Counted from the stretch's first letter, positions 1 to 9,032 are shown. The stretch is DNA of 64,000 nucleotides from Flavicella sp963932955 (GCA_963932955.1 CAWVRK010000008.1:29605-93604), one strand, 5' to 3'. Made by a program: numbers and translations. Notes: generated by a model from the letters alone, not told the origin.

Positions 1-197
1 ATAAAAACAAGCAAGACCCTCCTTCAAACTACGCCAAAAAGATGAAAAAGAAGGCCGACGCCTTGTTGGAAAAGTTTCAGTTTAAAAAAGCGTTGGAACT
101 CATGGACAAAGCTTTGTTAAAAGACAAAACAGTGGCGAACTACAAAGACTACATGAAAAAATTGGAATCCGTAATCGAAATAAAAGAAGCACGATGA
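1..197 (+). CDS. C-terminal end of a Bat-cluster protein (partial)
   Basis: An open frame enters the window from the left and ends at TGA 195-197, overlapping the next ATG as ATGA. The visible 64 residues are helical, Lys/Leu rich and resemble the end of a tetratricopeptide-like or other helical domain, with no membrane segment. Its tight coupling to the BatC-like gene and to batD/batE places it in the aerotolerance (Bat) cluster, which normally also holds MoxR, a DUF58 protein and two VWA proteins upstream. The missing 5' part prevents a firm family call; a VWA/BatB or TPR protein are both possible. Confidence 0.5.
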   Translation, partial: KNKQDPPSNYAKKMKKKADALLEKFQFKKALELMDKALLKDKTVANYKDYMKKLESVIEIKEAR

Positions 198-703
198 AAA
201 AATTAGCACTGGGGTTTTTCTTTTTTGCGAGCTTGACCTTACAAGCACAATTAAACGCAACCGGTTATTTTAACAAGGGCGGCAAAGAGTTTGTTCACAG
301 CAAATTAGAAAAAGCCATTGCAACCGTTGATGACGGGTTGAAAAAATTTCCGACAGATGCCGCTTTGAATGCCTTGCGAAAAAAGTTGGAAGAAGAAAAG
401 AAAAAGAAAGATCAAAACAAAGACAAGAAGGACCAAGAAAAAAAAGAACAGGACCAGAAAGAACAAGACAAAAAAGACCAGGAGAAAAAAGAACAAGAAA
501 AGAAAAAGGAAGGCCAGAAGGACCAAGCCAAAAAAGACCAAGAAAAAAAGGAGCAGCAAAAACCACAGCCACTCAAAATGACTGCCGAACAGATAAAACA
601 GCTGTTAGAAACCATGAACAATGAAGAAAAAAAGACACAAAAGAAAGTAAATGCTCAAAAGAAAAAAGGGCCGCAAAAAAACCCCCAAGAAAAAGACTGG
701 TAA
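194..703 (+). CDS. batC: BatC-like lysine-rich secreted/periplasmic protein
   Basis: 169 residues. Residues 1-19 form a signal peptide ending in LQAQ. Residues 20-65 are helical and TPR-like (FNKGGKEF, then a DAALNALRKK repeat end). Residues 66-125 are almost only K, D, Q and E in repeats such as KKDQEKKEQ. The C-terminus (about 128-169) has the MTAEQIKQLLETMNNEEKKT block and ends in EKDW, the same layout as BatC proteins of flavobacteria. Bat proteins are membrane-associated and linked to aerotolerance and stress in Bacteroidota; BatC is thought to act in a periplasmic complex. The start overlaps the upstream stop (ATGA) and batD follows 51 nt later, so this is one operon. The symbol rests on architecture and position. 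Confidence 0.7.
   Translation: MKKLALGFFFFASLTLQAQLNATGYFNKGGKEFVHSKLEKAIATVDDGLKKFPTDAALNALRKKLEEEKKKKDQNKDKKDQEKKEQDQKEQDKKDQEKKEQEKKKEGQKDQAKKDQEKKEQQKPQPLKMTAEQIKQLLETMNNEEKKTQKKVNAQKKKGPQKNPQEKDW
398..560 (+). repeat. Low-complexity A/G-rich repeat coding for KDQ/KEQ units
   Basis: Imperfect tandem units built from gaccaagaaaaaaaag-like blocks inside the batC-like gene encode the charged K/D/Q/E stretch. The strand asymmetry (almost no T) produces long spurious open frames on the other strand. Such tracts vary in length by slippage; the unit number here is only that of this sequence. Confidence 0.7.
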
Positions 704-754
704 GACCCCTCAAAGAACACGTTGAACACGAGGATCTTAAAAATTTAAAAAAAA

Positions 755-2524
755 ATGAAATTTAAAGGCACATACATCTTCCTATTACTGTTGACACAGG
801 CTTTGTTTGCTCAAGTAGCGTTCAAGACCAAAGTCAGTAAGAACAAGTTGGGCGTCAATCAAAGACTGCGTGTTGAGTTTACCATCAACAAACAAGGAGC
901 GGACAATTTCAGCCCTCCAAACTTTAAAAACTTTGACGTTCTTGGCGGCCCTAGTCAATCGGTCAATCAATCTTGGATCAATGGGAAATCCAGCTATTCA
1001 CAAACCTATAGCTATATCGTATCCCCCATTCGCAAGGGAAATTTACGCATATCGGGAGCAACCATAACCTACGAGGGAAAACGCATCCAATCCAACACTG
1101 TAAAAGTGCATGTGGTCGAAGCAATTGAACTGCCAAAAGACCCAAACGATCCGGACTACATCGCCAATCAAAACGTGCATTTGGAAGTCTTGGTATCCGA
1201 CACAAAGCCCTATATTGGCGAGGGGATTTATGTAGAATACCGCTTGTATTTCAGCAATAATGTAGCCATCAGTGACTTTGATTTTAAGGAATTTCCAGCC
1301 TACAAAGGCTTTTGGAACCAAGACATTAAAATCGATAAAATTCAAGTAGAAAACGGCAAATACCAAGGAGAAGACTACCGGTATTTTGCCATCAAAAAAA
1401 CAGTTTTGATCCCTCAAAAGTCTGGAAAATTGGTCTTGGATCCGATCAAAACGGATTTGATCATCGGAGTGCCAACGGGACGTGGAGACTTTTTTGGAAA
1501 TCCAATTACGAGAAACATTCGAAAATCTTTCAAAACATTTCAAAAGAGAATTCAAGTCAAGCCCCTGCCAACGAAAGGAAAACCAGCAGATTTTATGGGA
1601 GCCGTCGGCGATTTTGACTTGCGAGTAAGCAGCAGTAAAAAAAGCTTGAAAGCCAATGAATCTACGCAATTGCAAGTCGCTGTTTCGGGAAAAGGCAACT
1701 TAAAATTGTTCAGCCTTCCCAGCATTACAACACCGAATGAACTGGAAGTTTATACGCCCGAACACAAAGAACAGTTAAAAACTTCTGTCTCCGGAATCAA
1801 AGGGTTAAAAGGAAAAATTTACGACCAATATACCCTCGTTCCTCAGTTCAAAGGAAAATACAAAATTCCAACAGTCTCTTTTTCCTATTTCAATCCGAAA
1901 GAAAAGAAATACCACACCCTGACTTCTGAAGAACTACTCATTCACGTGACTGAAGGCAAGGAATTACCAACGGATTCTGGAGGGATAAAAGCGGCCAACA
2001 AACAAAAAATTGTAGCCTCTAAAAACGATTTTAGGTACCTTCAAAACAGAACGGTTTTTGTGGAAAAAGAAAGTTCTTCTTTTTTCAAATCGACTCTTTT
2101 TTATGTACTACTACTCCTGCCTTTGCTCCTGATTCCTTTGGGAGTTCTACTTGGTAAAAAGCAAAAAGCAAGAGCCCGCGATTTGATCGGCAACAGAACT
2201 CGAAAAGCGGACAAACTTGCCCGAAAACACTTGTCGATTGCCAAAAAAGAATTGGGTAAAAAAGAAGCGTTTTATGTCGCTTTGGAAAAGGCATTGCACA
2301 ATTATTTGAAGGCAAAGTTACAGATAGAGACTGCCGAGATCAGTAAAGAACGTATAACCGAATTGTTGGAAAAAAGAGGCGTTTCTTCTGAAACAGTTAC
2401 TGCATTTACAGCCGTTTTGGACGACTGTGATTTTGCAAGATACGCACCCGTGTCAAATGTGACGACACAGCAAGAATACGACAAAGCAAAAGAGATCATC
2501 GCTAAACTGGACAAACAGTTTTAA
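755..2524 (+). CDS. batD: BatD family protein
   Basis: 589 residues. A signal peptide covers residues 1-20 (ends LFAQ). The long periplasmic part has successive beta-sandwich-like segments typical of BatD (VAFKTKVSKNKLGVNQRLRV at its start). A single transmembrane helix lies near residues 445-468 (YVLLLLPLLLIPLGVLL), followed by a basic cytoplasmic region of about 120 residues. Length and layout match the family. BatD is an inner-membrane oxygen-tolerance protein with a periplasmic domain. It lies 51 nt after the BatC-like gene and 38 nt before batE, so all three are probably co-transcribed. The ATG at 755 follows an A-rich leader and directly gives the signal peptide. Confidence 0.9.
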   Translation: MKFKGTYIFLLLLTQALFAQVAFKTKVSKNKLGVNQRLRVEFTINKQGADNFSPPNFKNFDVLGGPSQSVNQSWINGKSSYSQTYSYIVSPIRKGNLRISGATITYEGKRIQSNTVKVHVVEAIELPKDPNDPDYIANQNVHLEVLVSDTKPYIGEGIYVEYRLYFSNNVAISDFDFKEFPAYKGFWNQDIKIDKIQVENGKYQGEDYRYFAIKKTVLIPQKSGKLVLDPIKTDLIIGVPTGRGDFFGNPITRNIRKSFKTFQKRIQVKPLPTKGKPADFMGAVGDFDLRVSSSKKSLKANESTQLQVAVSGKGNLKLFSLPSITTPNELEVYTPEHKEQLKTSVSGIKGLKGKIYDQYTLVPQFKGKYKIPTVSFSYFNPKEKKYHTLTSEELLIHVTEGKELPTDSGGIKAANKQKIVASKNDFRYLQNRTVFVEKESSSFFKSTLFYVLLLLPLLLIPLGVLLGKKQKARARDLIGNRTRKADKLARKHLSIAKKELGKKEAFYVALEKALHNYLKAKLQIETAEISKERITELLEKRGVSSETVTAFTAVLDDCDFARYAPVSNVTTQQEYDKAKEIIAKLDKQF

Positions 2525-2562
2525 AAGACCGCTAACGCAGGAACCGAATAAAATCACAGGAC

Positions 2563-3366
2563 ATGACTTATTTTCAAACACAGCTACAACCATTCCAAAA
2601 CAAAGTGCTGCTGTGCATTGTCGCACTTTTTTTAGGCGCCCTTTTTGGAATTTCGAATGCCGCAGCCCAAACCAATGAATCCTTGTTTGATCAAGGCAAC
2701 GAATTGTACAGAAACAATCAGTTTGTAGAGGCAATTTCTTTGTACGAACAGATAGAAAACCGTGGATTTGTTTCTACGGAACTGTATTACAACCTCGGAA
2801 ACGCTTTTTACAAAACCAATCAAATCGCGCCCAGCATCTACAACTACGAGAAGGCCTTGCAATTGGATCCTCAAAATCAGGAGGCGGCTTCCAATTTGCG
2901 TTTTGCAAAGCGCATGGCCATCGATACAATTGAGGCGCTTCCTTTGACTTTTTTTCAAAAACTCAACATCCAATACATCCAACAGCTCAGCCACGACCAA
3001 TGGGCGGTGTTGGCCGTTGTTTTTTCTTTGTTAACCGGTGTTTTCTTCTTGCTGTTTTACTTTTCTTATCGCCCCTCTTACAGGCGGACGTATTTTGTGA
3101 TTGCACTATCGGCGGTGTTTTTCCTTTCCCTTACCTTGCTTTTTTCTATCCGAGAAGACCGACGGAGCAGCAATGAAACAGCGGCCATTATTTTCTTCCA
3201 AAAAATCGAGGTAAACAATGCGCCTTCGGAAACCAGCGCCGTTGTTTTTGAATTGCATGAAGGAACCAAAGTATTGGTGTTGGACCAAATAGACACTTGG
3301 AAAAAAATCAAATTGGCCGACGGCAAGATTGGTTGGGTTTCTCAAGAAGCATTAAAGGAACTTTAA
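2563..3366 (+). CDS. batE: BatE: TPR and SH3-domain membrane protein
   Basis: 267 residues. A hydrophobic N-terminus (about 18-36, ends NAAAQ) is a signal peptide. Residues 40-125 hold TPR motifs (YYNLGNAFYKTNQIAPSIYN, then YEKALQLDPQNQ). Two membrane helices follow at about 145-192. Residues 205-267 form a bacterial SH3-like domain (VVFELHEGTKVLVLDQI, then WKKIKLADGKIGWV). This is the standard BatE architecture and it closes the Bat cluster. No hairpin terminator is obvious after the stop at 3366, but the next gene begins almost 150 nt later with its own A/T-rich leader. Confidence 0.85.
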   Translation: MTYFQTQLQPFQNKVLLCIVALFLGALFGISNAAAQTNESLFDQGNELYRNNQFVEAISLYEQIENRGFVSTELYYNLGNAFYKTNQIAPSIYNYEKALQLDPQNQEAASNLRFAKRMAIDTIEALPLTFFQKLNIQYIQQLSHDQWAVLAVVFSLLTGVFFLLFYFSYRPSYRRTYFVIALSAVFFLSLTLLFSIREDRRSSNETAAIIFFQKIEVNNAPSETSAVVFELHEGTKVLVLDQIDTWKKIKLADGKIGWVSQEALKEL

Positions 3367-3514
3367 GAAAGGTTGACTTCCGTTTTTTTCTACATTGCCA
3401 CCAAGCAGTTTTTTTAGGTATTCAAAAAAGAAAGGGATTTTTGCAGCGCTTTGTTTGCTGTAAAACTCAAGAAAAACAAGTATTTTTACCCTTTTGATTT
3501 TTAGCATGCAGTTT

Positions 3515-4429
3515 ATGAAAGAAACGATTTTGATTACTGGCGGCTCAGGATTGGTTGGCAAAGCCCTCACATCCTTGTTGACAGCACAAGGCTATGCCGT
3601 TTCCATCCTTTCACGCAGCCCTCGAAAAGCGACTGAAAACGTCACGTATTACATTTGGGATTTGGAAAAGAACGAAATCGACACCAACTGTTTTTTGAAG
3701 GCAACTCACATCATTCACCTCGCAGGAGAAAATGTAGCTTCTGGTCGGTGGACGGCCCAAAGAAAAGAACTTATTTTAAAAAGCAGAACCCGATCTACAG
3801 CATTGCTCTACCAAGCGCTTTCGAAAAGTCCACACCAGGTAAAATCTTTTGTATCTGCATCTGCTACGGGCTTTTATGGAAGCCAAACTTCAGACACGCT
3901 TTTTTCAGAGGAATACCCTTCAGGAGCTGATTTTTTGGCACATGTGTGTAGGGATTGGGAAGATTCGGTGAATCGAATTGCCTCTTTGGGAATCCGAACG
4001 GTAAAATTGAGAACCGGTGTGGTTTTGGCAAAGAAAGGAAGCGCTCTTCAAAAAATGCTTCCTCCTTTCCAAATAGGATTGGGATCTGCCATCGGAACCG
4101 GCAAGCAATACCTGCCGTGGATTCATATTTCAGACCTGTGCAACATGTATTTGATGGCGCTTAACAAACCCAAAATGCGAGGCAGCTTCAATGCTGTGGT
4201 TGGAGACGACACGACCAATGCTCAGCTCAGTATGGCAATTGCCCGACAGCTCCAAAAACCTTTTTTTATGCCCAATATCCCTGCTTTTCTCCTTCGGTTG
4301 GTATTTGGCAAGATGGCAGTTATTTTGACAAACGGAAGTCGGGTGTCGGCTCAAAAAATCAAAGAGGCGGGCTTTGTATTTGAGTTTGAATCTCTCGAGG
4401 AGGCCTTGCGAGATCTTTTGAAAAAATAG
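3515..4429 (+). CDS. TIGR01777 family NAD(P)-binding epimerase-like protein
   Basis: 304 residues. A Rossmann motif GGSGLVG at residues 9-15 opens the protein, an extended SDR layout (SASATGFYG, then a LRTGVVL strand) fills the middle, and the C-terminal DUF1731-type segment follows (PFFMPNIPAFLLRLVFGKMA). This matches the YfcH/TIGR01777 family, whose substrate is unknown; plant relatives act in cell division and chloroplast metabolism. The start is ATG 3515 (MKETILITGG). An in-frame ATG at 3506 adds only MQF, and the TTG further upstream is unlikely. It stands alone on the plus strand and converges with the next gene. Confidence 0.85.
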   Translation: MKETILITGGSGLVGKALTSLLTAQGYAVSILSRSPRKATENVTYYIWDLEKNEIDTNCFLKATHIIHLAGENVASGRWTAQRKELILKSRTRSTALLYQALSKSPHQVKSFVSASATGFYGSQTSDTLFSEEYPSGADFLAHVCRDWEDSVNRIASLGIRTVKLRTGVVLAKKGSALQKMLPPFQIGLGSAIGTGKQYLPWIHISDLCNMYLMALNKPKMRGSFNAVVGDDTTNAQLSMAIARQLQKPFFMPNIPAFLLRLVFGKMAVILTNGSRVSAQKIKEAGFVFEFESLEEALRDLLKK

Positions 4430-4450
4430 TATCCCTTTATTGGCGCTGTC

Positions 4451-5248
4451 TTAGGACAGTAAATCCATCAAGTCTGCGTGGATAAAGGAATAGTCAAAGT
4501 GTGTTTTTATTTTTTTACTGGAAACGGTCTTGTAAGAAAAATCAAGGTTTTCCATAAAAACAGCTGGGTTTTTGCCGAGTTTTAAGGCGGCAGCCGTGTA
4601 AAATTCTTTGCGTGTAGGGTGGCTGTCGGCAGCGGCATTGAAAACTTCTCCCCAATGACTCCCCTTGAGCATTTTGCATAGAATTCCGACACAGTCGTCT
4701 AGGTGAATCAAATTTATTGGAGCCAAACCGTTTTGCACAACCCTTCCTTCTTTAAAAAAATTCCCAGGGTTGCGGGTACCTCCAATCAGTCCCGAAAAAC
4801 GAAGGACGTTTGTTTGAAAATTGGGATGCTGTAAAAAAAGCTTTTCCAAAGCAACCAACCCGTGTTTGTCAGGATTCATTGGGGTGTTTTCAGATTCCGA
4901 AACAGCGCTATTGCACGCTGCATATACGGAAGTAGAGCTGATAAAAACCACCTTGTTGATGGGGGAGAATGCGACGGCTTGTGCCAATTCTTGGTAGGCT
5001 TTGAAATTGTTTTTTTGTTGTCCATAAGGAACGCAGATCACCAAAACATCGGTTTCTAAAAAAGCGTTGAGGTCTCCAGAGATTTTATTGTTGTCAATTT
5101 GAACGAGAAAGGGTTGTAGCTGTTCTTTTTCTAAAAGAGGTAGCTTTTCCAATGAGGTGGTGGAGCCTTTGACCGACCACTGCTGCTGGATCAATTGTTT
5201 GGCCAAGGGCAAGCCGAGCCAACCACATCCGAGAACACTACATTTCAT
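4451..5248 (-). CDS. NAD(P)-dependent SDR/epimerase-like protein (YeeZ type)
   Basis: 265 residues from the ATG at 5246-5248. The N-terminal GCGWLG (residues 7-12) is a GxGxxG dinucleotide-binding motif and the protein continues as an extended short-chain dehydrogenase (VVFISSTSVYA, then LRFSGLIGGTRNPGNF and LIHLDDCVGIL). The fold resembles the E. coli YeeZ group; the substrate is unknown. The start was chosen because it directly precedes the Rossmann strand; the upstream in-frame stretch lies within the cvpA-like gene. The start overlaps the end of that gene by 11 nt, so the two are translationally coupled. Confidence 0.75.
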   Translation of the reverse strand: MKCSVLGCGWLGLPLAKQLIQQQWSVKGSTTSLEKLPLLEKEQLQPFLVQIDNNKISGDLNAFLETDVLVICVPYGQQKNNFKAYQELAQAVAFSPINKVVFISSTSVYAACNSAVSESENTPMNPDKHGLVALEKLFLQHPNFQTNVLRFSGLIGGTRNPGNFFKEGRVVQNGLAPINLIHLDDCVGILCKMLKGSHWGEVFNAAADSHPTRKEFYTAAALKLGKNPAVFMENLDFSYKTVSSKKIKTHFDYSFIHADLMDLLS

Positions 5249-5756
5249 CCAAAGGGTTTTTAAAATCGAAGCCTTCGGGTGTCGCATAAGAGGGAAAGAG
5301 CAGCGGAGCTAGCTCTTTGATGGGCGCAATCAAGACGGAAGTTTTCATTTGTTCTTTGCTGACAAAAGGCAGCGCGTTGTTCATTTTCATAAAAAAGCCG
5401 AGGCCAACACTGAGAATCAGGGCGATCTTCAAGGCACCAAAAACACCGCCCAACACTTTGTTGATGAGCCCCAAAGTAGCAAAACTAGCAATTTTGGTTA
5501 GGATTTTCCCGGCCAAGGACACGAGGACCACAATTCCAATAAAAGTGATGGCAAAGGCGCCAAGAGTCGTGTAACTTTCCTCCCAATCTACATAAGCTTT
5601 TAAATAAGTGCCTACCGTCTCCGAAAAATGAATCGCTCCATAAATACCGCCAATAAGCGCTGCTAAAGATGCGACTTCTACAAACAAACCTTTGAAAAGG
5701 CCGCGTACAAATCCGAAGAGCAGCAATACAGCAATGATGATGTCGAATGTATTCAT
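5238..5756 (-). CDS. cvpA: CvpA family membrane protein
   Basis: 172 residues with four predicted membrane helices (about 3-20, 25-45, 65-85 and 105-125) and the FDIIIAVLLLFGFVRGLFKG start typical of CvpA/colicin V production family proteins. In other bacteria CvpA affects envelope function and colicin V secretion; its precise role is unresolved. A TATATTTG box lies 23 nt upstream (5780-5787). The downstream SDR gene overlaps its end. Confidence 0.85.
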   Translation of the reverse strand: MNTFDIIIAVLLLFGFVRGLFKGLFVEVASLAALIGGIYGAIHFSETVGTYLKAYVDWEESYTTLGAFAITFIGIVVLVSLAGKILTKIASFATLGLINKVLGGVFGALKIALILSVGLGFFMKMNNALPFVSKEQMKTSVLIAPIKELAPLLFPSYATPEGFDFKNPLDEM

Positions 5757-5779
5757 GATGTTTAGGAATAAAACCGCTT

Positions 5780-5787
5780 CAAATATA
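5780..5787 (-). promoter_or_regulatory. -7 box (TATATTTG) upstream of cvpA
   Basis: Matches the Bacteroidota TAnnTTTG -7 consensus, 23 nt before the cvpA start. No clear -33 TTG was identified. Confidence 0.5.
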
Positions 5788-5817
5788 CGACTTTGATTTT
5801 AGGAATTCTGGTCTACT

Positions 5818-5967
5818 TCAAGCTGCAAGGACAAGCGTTTTCTTGCCACGATTTCTGTCCTTCAAGGCACTTGATAGGGCCCTGTAATGGATTTGGGCTT
5901 CAAACGGGTTTCCTTCCTTGTGTTTCCCAATTCGGATGGTTCTACAAGTGAGTTTGAGTTTTTTCAT
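5818..5967 (-). CDS. Possible 49-residue basic small protein
   Basis: The 383-nt gap between cvpA and the alkaline phosphatase gene contains this ATG-started frame on the minus strand. It encodes a basic peptide (MKKLKLTCRTIRIGKHKEG at its start, ending KKTLVLAA). The same frame stays open for roughly 30 codons upstream of the ATG, so it could also be the tail of a decayed gene. No family is recognised. The frame lies just upstream of the cvpA promoter and reads toward it. Apart from this and the cvpA -7 box nothing else was seen in the gap. Confidence 0.25.
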   Translation of the reverse strand: MKKLKLTCRTIRIGKHKEGNPFEAQIHYRALSSALKDRNRGKKTLVLAA

Positions 5968-6139
5968 TTGCCTGGAAATGTCGATAAATTTAAAAACGGC
6001 TACTCTCTTTTGTTGAAAGCAATTTGAGAAGACAAAGCCAATACAAAGTAAGGATTTTAAAGAAACGAACAGAAAAAATCAGATGACAGCATCGCGGTTT
6101 GAGGATAAAAGAATAGCTTGCAAGCACAAAAGATTTAAG

Positions 6140-7264
6140 ATGAAAATAACAACCAGCCTTTTTTTAGGATGCACATTGCTGACCCTGCTCAACTGCAAAG
6201 GAATAAGTAACGAAAAAAATGAAATTGAACATCCTAAAAATGTCATACTGTTGATCAGTGACGGCACAGGTTTGTCTCATATTTCTGCTGCTTTTTATTT
6301 CAAAGATTCGGCAGTCAATTATTCTCGGTTTCAAAACATAGGATTGATAAAAACAGCTTCTTCGAGACAAGCCATCACAGACTCAGGGGCAGGAGCTACC
6401 GCTTTTTCTTGTGGGCTCAAGACGTTCAATGGTGCTATTGGAGTAGCAGACGACGCAACACCTGTTGAAAACATTGTAGAAATAGCATCCTCAAAAAACA
6501 TCCAAACAGGAATTGTTGCCACATCATCCATAACACATGCGACACCTGCAAGTTTCTATGCCCATTCGAAAAGTAGGGGAAACACCGAGGAAATTGCGTC
6601 CCAGTTGCCACACTCAACTATTGATTTTTTTGCAGGAGGAGGGTTGCAATTTTTCAATCAAAACAAGGGCAATCGTAACTTGTGGAGTGCGTTCACTAAA
6701 AATCAGTTTGAGATTGATACGATTGCACTAACCGATTTTGAACACATAAAAGCCCACAAAAAGCAGGGCTATCTTTTGGCAAAAGATGCGATGCCCAAAT
6801 TTAGCGAAGGGAGAGGGAATTTTCTTTCAAAAGCGACCGCCTTAGCGATTCAGTTTTTAAGCAAGGAAGCTTCGGGCTTTTTCTTGATGTCTGAAGGCTC
6901 ACAAATCGATTGGGCGGGCCATGAAAACAATGGTGAATACCTTGTTTCAGAACTCATCGATTTTGATCAAACAATCGGGAAAGTCTTAGATTACGCCGAA
7001 AAAGATGGCGAAACGTTGGTCATTGTAACTTCGGACCATGAAACGGGAGGTTTTGCATTGGCAGCAGAAAAACGCCTTCGAAAGGACGGCACTGAGTACA
7101 GTGATTACCGTGACATTGAGATGGTTTTTTCTACAAAAGGGCATTCCGCTACATTGATACCTGTTTTTGCTTATGGGCCGGGTTCACAAGAATTTATAGG
7201 CATCTATGAAAATACCGAAATCTTCCACAAAATATTAAAAGTTACGGAATGGGGAAATAGGTAA
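6140..7264 (+). CDS. Alkaline phosphatase (PhoA superfamily), probable lipoprotein
   Basis: 374 residues from ATG 6140. The N-terminus is a lipoprotein-like signal (LFLGCTLLTLLNC), with Cys19 after a weak lipobox. Catalytic features of the PhoA family are visible: metal ligand D41 in LLISDGTG, the nucleophile loop TDSGAGATA with S82, EGSQIDWAGHEN, TSDHETGGF and a late GHSA histidine. It hydrolyses phosphomonoesters outside the cytoplasm, giving access to phosphate. An upstream ATG at 6083 would add 19 polar residues before the signal and is rejected. No Pho box was recognised upstream. It is a single-gene unit converging with the glutaminase gene. Confidence 0.88.
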   Translation: MKITTSLFLGCTLLTLLNCKGISNEKNEIEHPKNVILLISDGTGLSHISAAFYFKDSAVNYSRFQNIGLIKTASSRQAITDSGAGATAFSCGLKTFNGAIGVADDATPVENIVEIASSKNIQTGIVATSSITHATPASFYAHSKSRGNTEEIASQLPHSTIDFFAGGGLQFFNQNKGNRNLWSAFTKNQFEIDTIALTDFEHIKAHKKQGYLLAKDAMPKFSEGRGNFLSKATALAIQFLSKEASGFFLMSEGSQIDWAGHENNGEYLVSELIDFDQTIGKVLDYAEKDGETLVIVTSDHETGGFALAAEKRLRKDGTEYSDYRDIEMVFSTKGHSATLIPVFAYGPGSQEFIGIYENTEIFHKILKVTEWGNR

Positions 7265-7393
7265 AAAAAGAAATAGGAAAATTCCCATTTTTTATTCATT
7301 TTTATTTCCCAAAAACACAAAAGGACAGGCAGGAATACCGAAGGATGTTTTTAGAGATTTGTAAAGCGGTCTTCAATATTTTCAGTAGATATT

Positions 7394-8308
7394 TTAAAAT
7401 ATTGACAGCTTGGTTTTCGTTGTAAATTCTTCAAGAAACTTTATCCCTTTGTACGAATTTCCTTTCTTATTTAGTCTTGGGCTCCAGACAGCAATCGTAT
7501 ATTGTTTAGGGTGTACTGCTACAATTCCTCCTCCTACACCACTCTTGCTTGGAAGGCCAACTTTAAAAGCAAATTCTCCAGATTCGTCATAAAACCCACA
7601 AGTTTGCATCAAAGCATTGACCCTTTTTGATTGGCTTTGGCTGAGAATTTCTTTGTCCTCAAACAAACTACAACCATCGTTAGCAAGGAATATAAACAAT
7701 TCGGAAAGCTGCTTGCAATTCATCTCAAGCGAGCAGAGATGAAAATAGAAATCAAGTACTTCGGAAGGATCATTTTCAATATTTCCAAATGATTTTATCA
7801 AATTACAGAGTGCAACATTTCTAAATCCAACGCTCTTTTCTGAGAGCGAAATATCTGTGGAATAATTGATTTCTGAATCGTTTGAAATGCCTCTCACAAA
7901 AGCCAAGAAATCTTCTTTGGGATTGTCCAAATTGCTAATGAGTATGTCAGCAACTACAATTGCCCCAGCATTTATAAAAGGATTTCTGGGAATCCCTTTG
8001 TCAGCTTCAAGTTGAATAAGGGAATTAAATGCAGTCCCAGAAGGCTCTACCCCGACTCTTTTCCAAATATTTTCACCAATAATACGGTATGCCAAACTTA
8101 GCGAAAGGACTTTTGCGATACTCTGAATAGAGAATTTATCGGAATAATTCCCAACTCCGAAGGTTGAAGAATTGATCGTTGAAATGTACACACCAAAACT
8201 TTCGGAATTCACATTCGCTAATTCCGGAATATAAGAGGCTAAATCTCCTTTGCTGTCAATGCGCTTGACCTTTTCGTAAAGATTTTCAATTGTTTTTTCA
8301 TGGTTCAT
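7394..8308 (-). CDS. glsA: Glutaminase A
   Basis: 304 residues, the usual length. The serine beta-lactamase-like active site is visible: FSIQSIAK with S63 and K66, FINAGAI with N113, and the late SKSGVGGGI loop. It converts glutamine to glutamate and ammonia in the cytoplasm. The gene is alone on the minus strand. A near-match -7 box (TATCTTCG, about 8348-8355) lies upstream, divergent from the next gene. It needs no partner protein. Confidence 0.92.
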   Translation of the reverse strand: MNHEKTIENLYEKVKRIDSKGDLASYIPELANVNSESFGVYISTINSSTFGVGNYSDKFSIQSIAKVLSLSLAYRIIGENIWKRVGVEPSGTAFNSLIQLEADKGIPRNPFINAGAIVVADILISNLDNPKEDFLAFVRGISNDSEINYSTDISLSEKSVGFRNVALCNLIKSFGNIENDPSEVLDFYFHLCSLEMNCKQLSELFIFLANDGCSLFEDKEILSQSQSKRVNALMQTCGFYDESGEFAFKVGLPSKSGVGGGIVAVHPKQYTIAVWSPRLNKKGNSYKGIKFLEEFTTKTKLSIF

Positions 8309-8468
8309 AACAGCGCGTTTTTTTATTTAAAACCGATTGTAAATCGAAGATACTAAAAAACACCATTGTTATGAGGCTTTTCTTTGCCCTTCTTTCGAGA
8401 AAAGAAACACACTGGTTTTCTCTTAAAATCCGAAAAGCACAAACGGCAGAACACAGGTTCAAATACCG

Positions 8469-8476
8469 TATCTTTG
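8469..8476 (+). promoter_or_regulatory. -7 box (TATCTTTG) of the 8498 gene
   Basis: Exact TAnnTTTG match, 21 nt before ATG 8498. It supports the shorter start of that gene, because the longer frame begins upstream of the promoter. Confidence 0.65.
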
Positions 8477-8497
8477 CCTTTTAAAACGAATAAAAGC

Positions 8498-8851
8498 ATG
8501 TCAAGAGATATCGAATTGAAAGAAAATTGGGAACGTGTGGTGCAATTTCTTTCGGACAAATTTGCAGAAGGAGATTTGTTGGACTTGGACGCCATTCTCT
8601 ATTTGATCGGGATTCAAGAACTCGGACAAGGACTTCACAGTTTTAAAAAAGACGAAAAAATCAATCTGATGCACATCGCCATTTGTCGGTTGTTAGAGCC
8701 CTATGGGTATTACGAATTTGATTTTATCGATCCCGACGGTTGGCCCCACTACAAGACATTAGCAGCATTGCCAACCCTGAAAGCAGGAGAACAAACCGTG
8801 CTGATGAAAGAAGCCATTGTCAAATATTTTTCTTCCGAAGCATCCGAATAA
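8498..8851 (+). CDS. Conserved flavobacterial protein of unknown function
   Basis: 117 residues from ATG 8498 (MSRDIELKENWERVV). It is soluble, acidic and mostly helical, with no signal peptide or metal motif. Striking conserved-looking blocks are LLDLDAILYLIGIQELGQG, HIAICRLLEPYGYYEFDF and DGWPHYK. Proteins with this pattern are familiar as uncharacterised proteins of Bacteroidota. A longer frame from 8384 is possible in theory, but the TATCTTTG box at 8469 lies inside it. It is monocistronic between the glutaminase gene and yraN. Confidence 0.75.
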   Translation: MSRDIELKENWERVVQFLSDKFAEGDLLDLDAILYLIGIQELGQGLHSFKKDEKINLMHIAICRLLEPYGYYEFDFIDPDGWPHYKTLAALPTLKAGEQTVLMKEAIVKYFSSEASE

Positions 8852-8915
8852 AAGAGCTCTTACATCATTTTTTTAGGACTTTTACTCTTTTTCTTTTGCG
8901 TTCAGGCATTTTTCT

Positions 8916-9032
8916 CTAAAACAAAGAAGAGCTTGCTTTTTTCACCCCGACCATCTCGAAGCGTCCATCGTCTTCGAAGTCCTCAAGAAAACTAATACCA
9001 CCAATCTTATTGGTCAGCCAGCTAGCAGGCAT
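8916..9032 (-). other. Possible gene remnant downstream of yraN
   Basis: A 38-codon ATG frame on the minus strand (MPASWLTNKIGGISFLEDF at its start) has protein-like composition, and the frame is open about 10 codons upstream to a stop. Between it and the yraN stop another frame (ttg start near 9085) reads hydrophobic/basic residues ending at a TAG. Together these look like one decayed short gene broken by a +1 shift after yraN, but the region is too short to be certain. Confidence 0.2.

Noticed and set aside
270..621. Several long minus-strand frames across the batC-like gene
   Set aside because: They are shadows of the A/G-rich repeat, consisting of Phe/Leu/Ser tracts with no start context.
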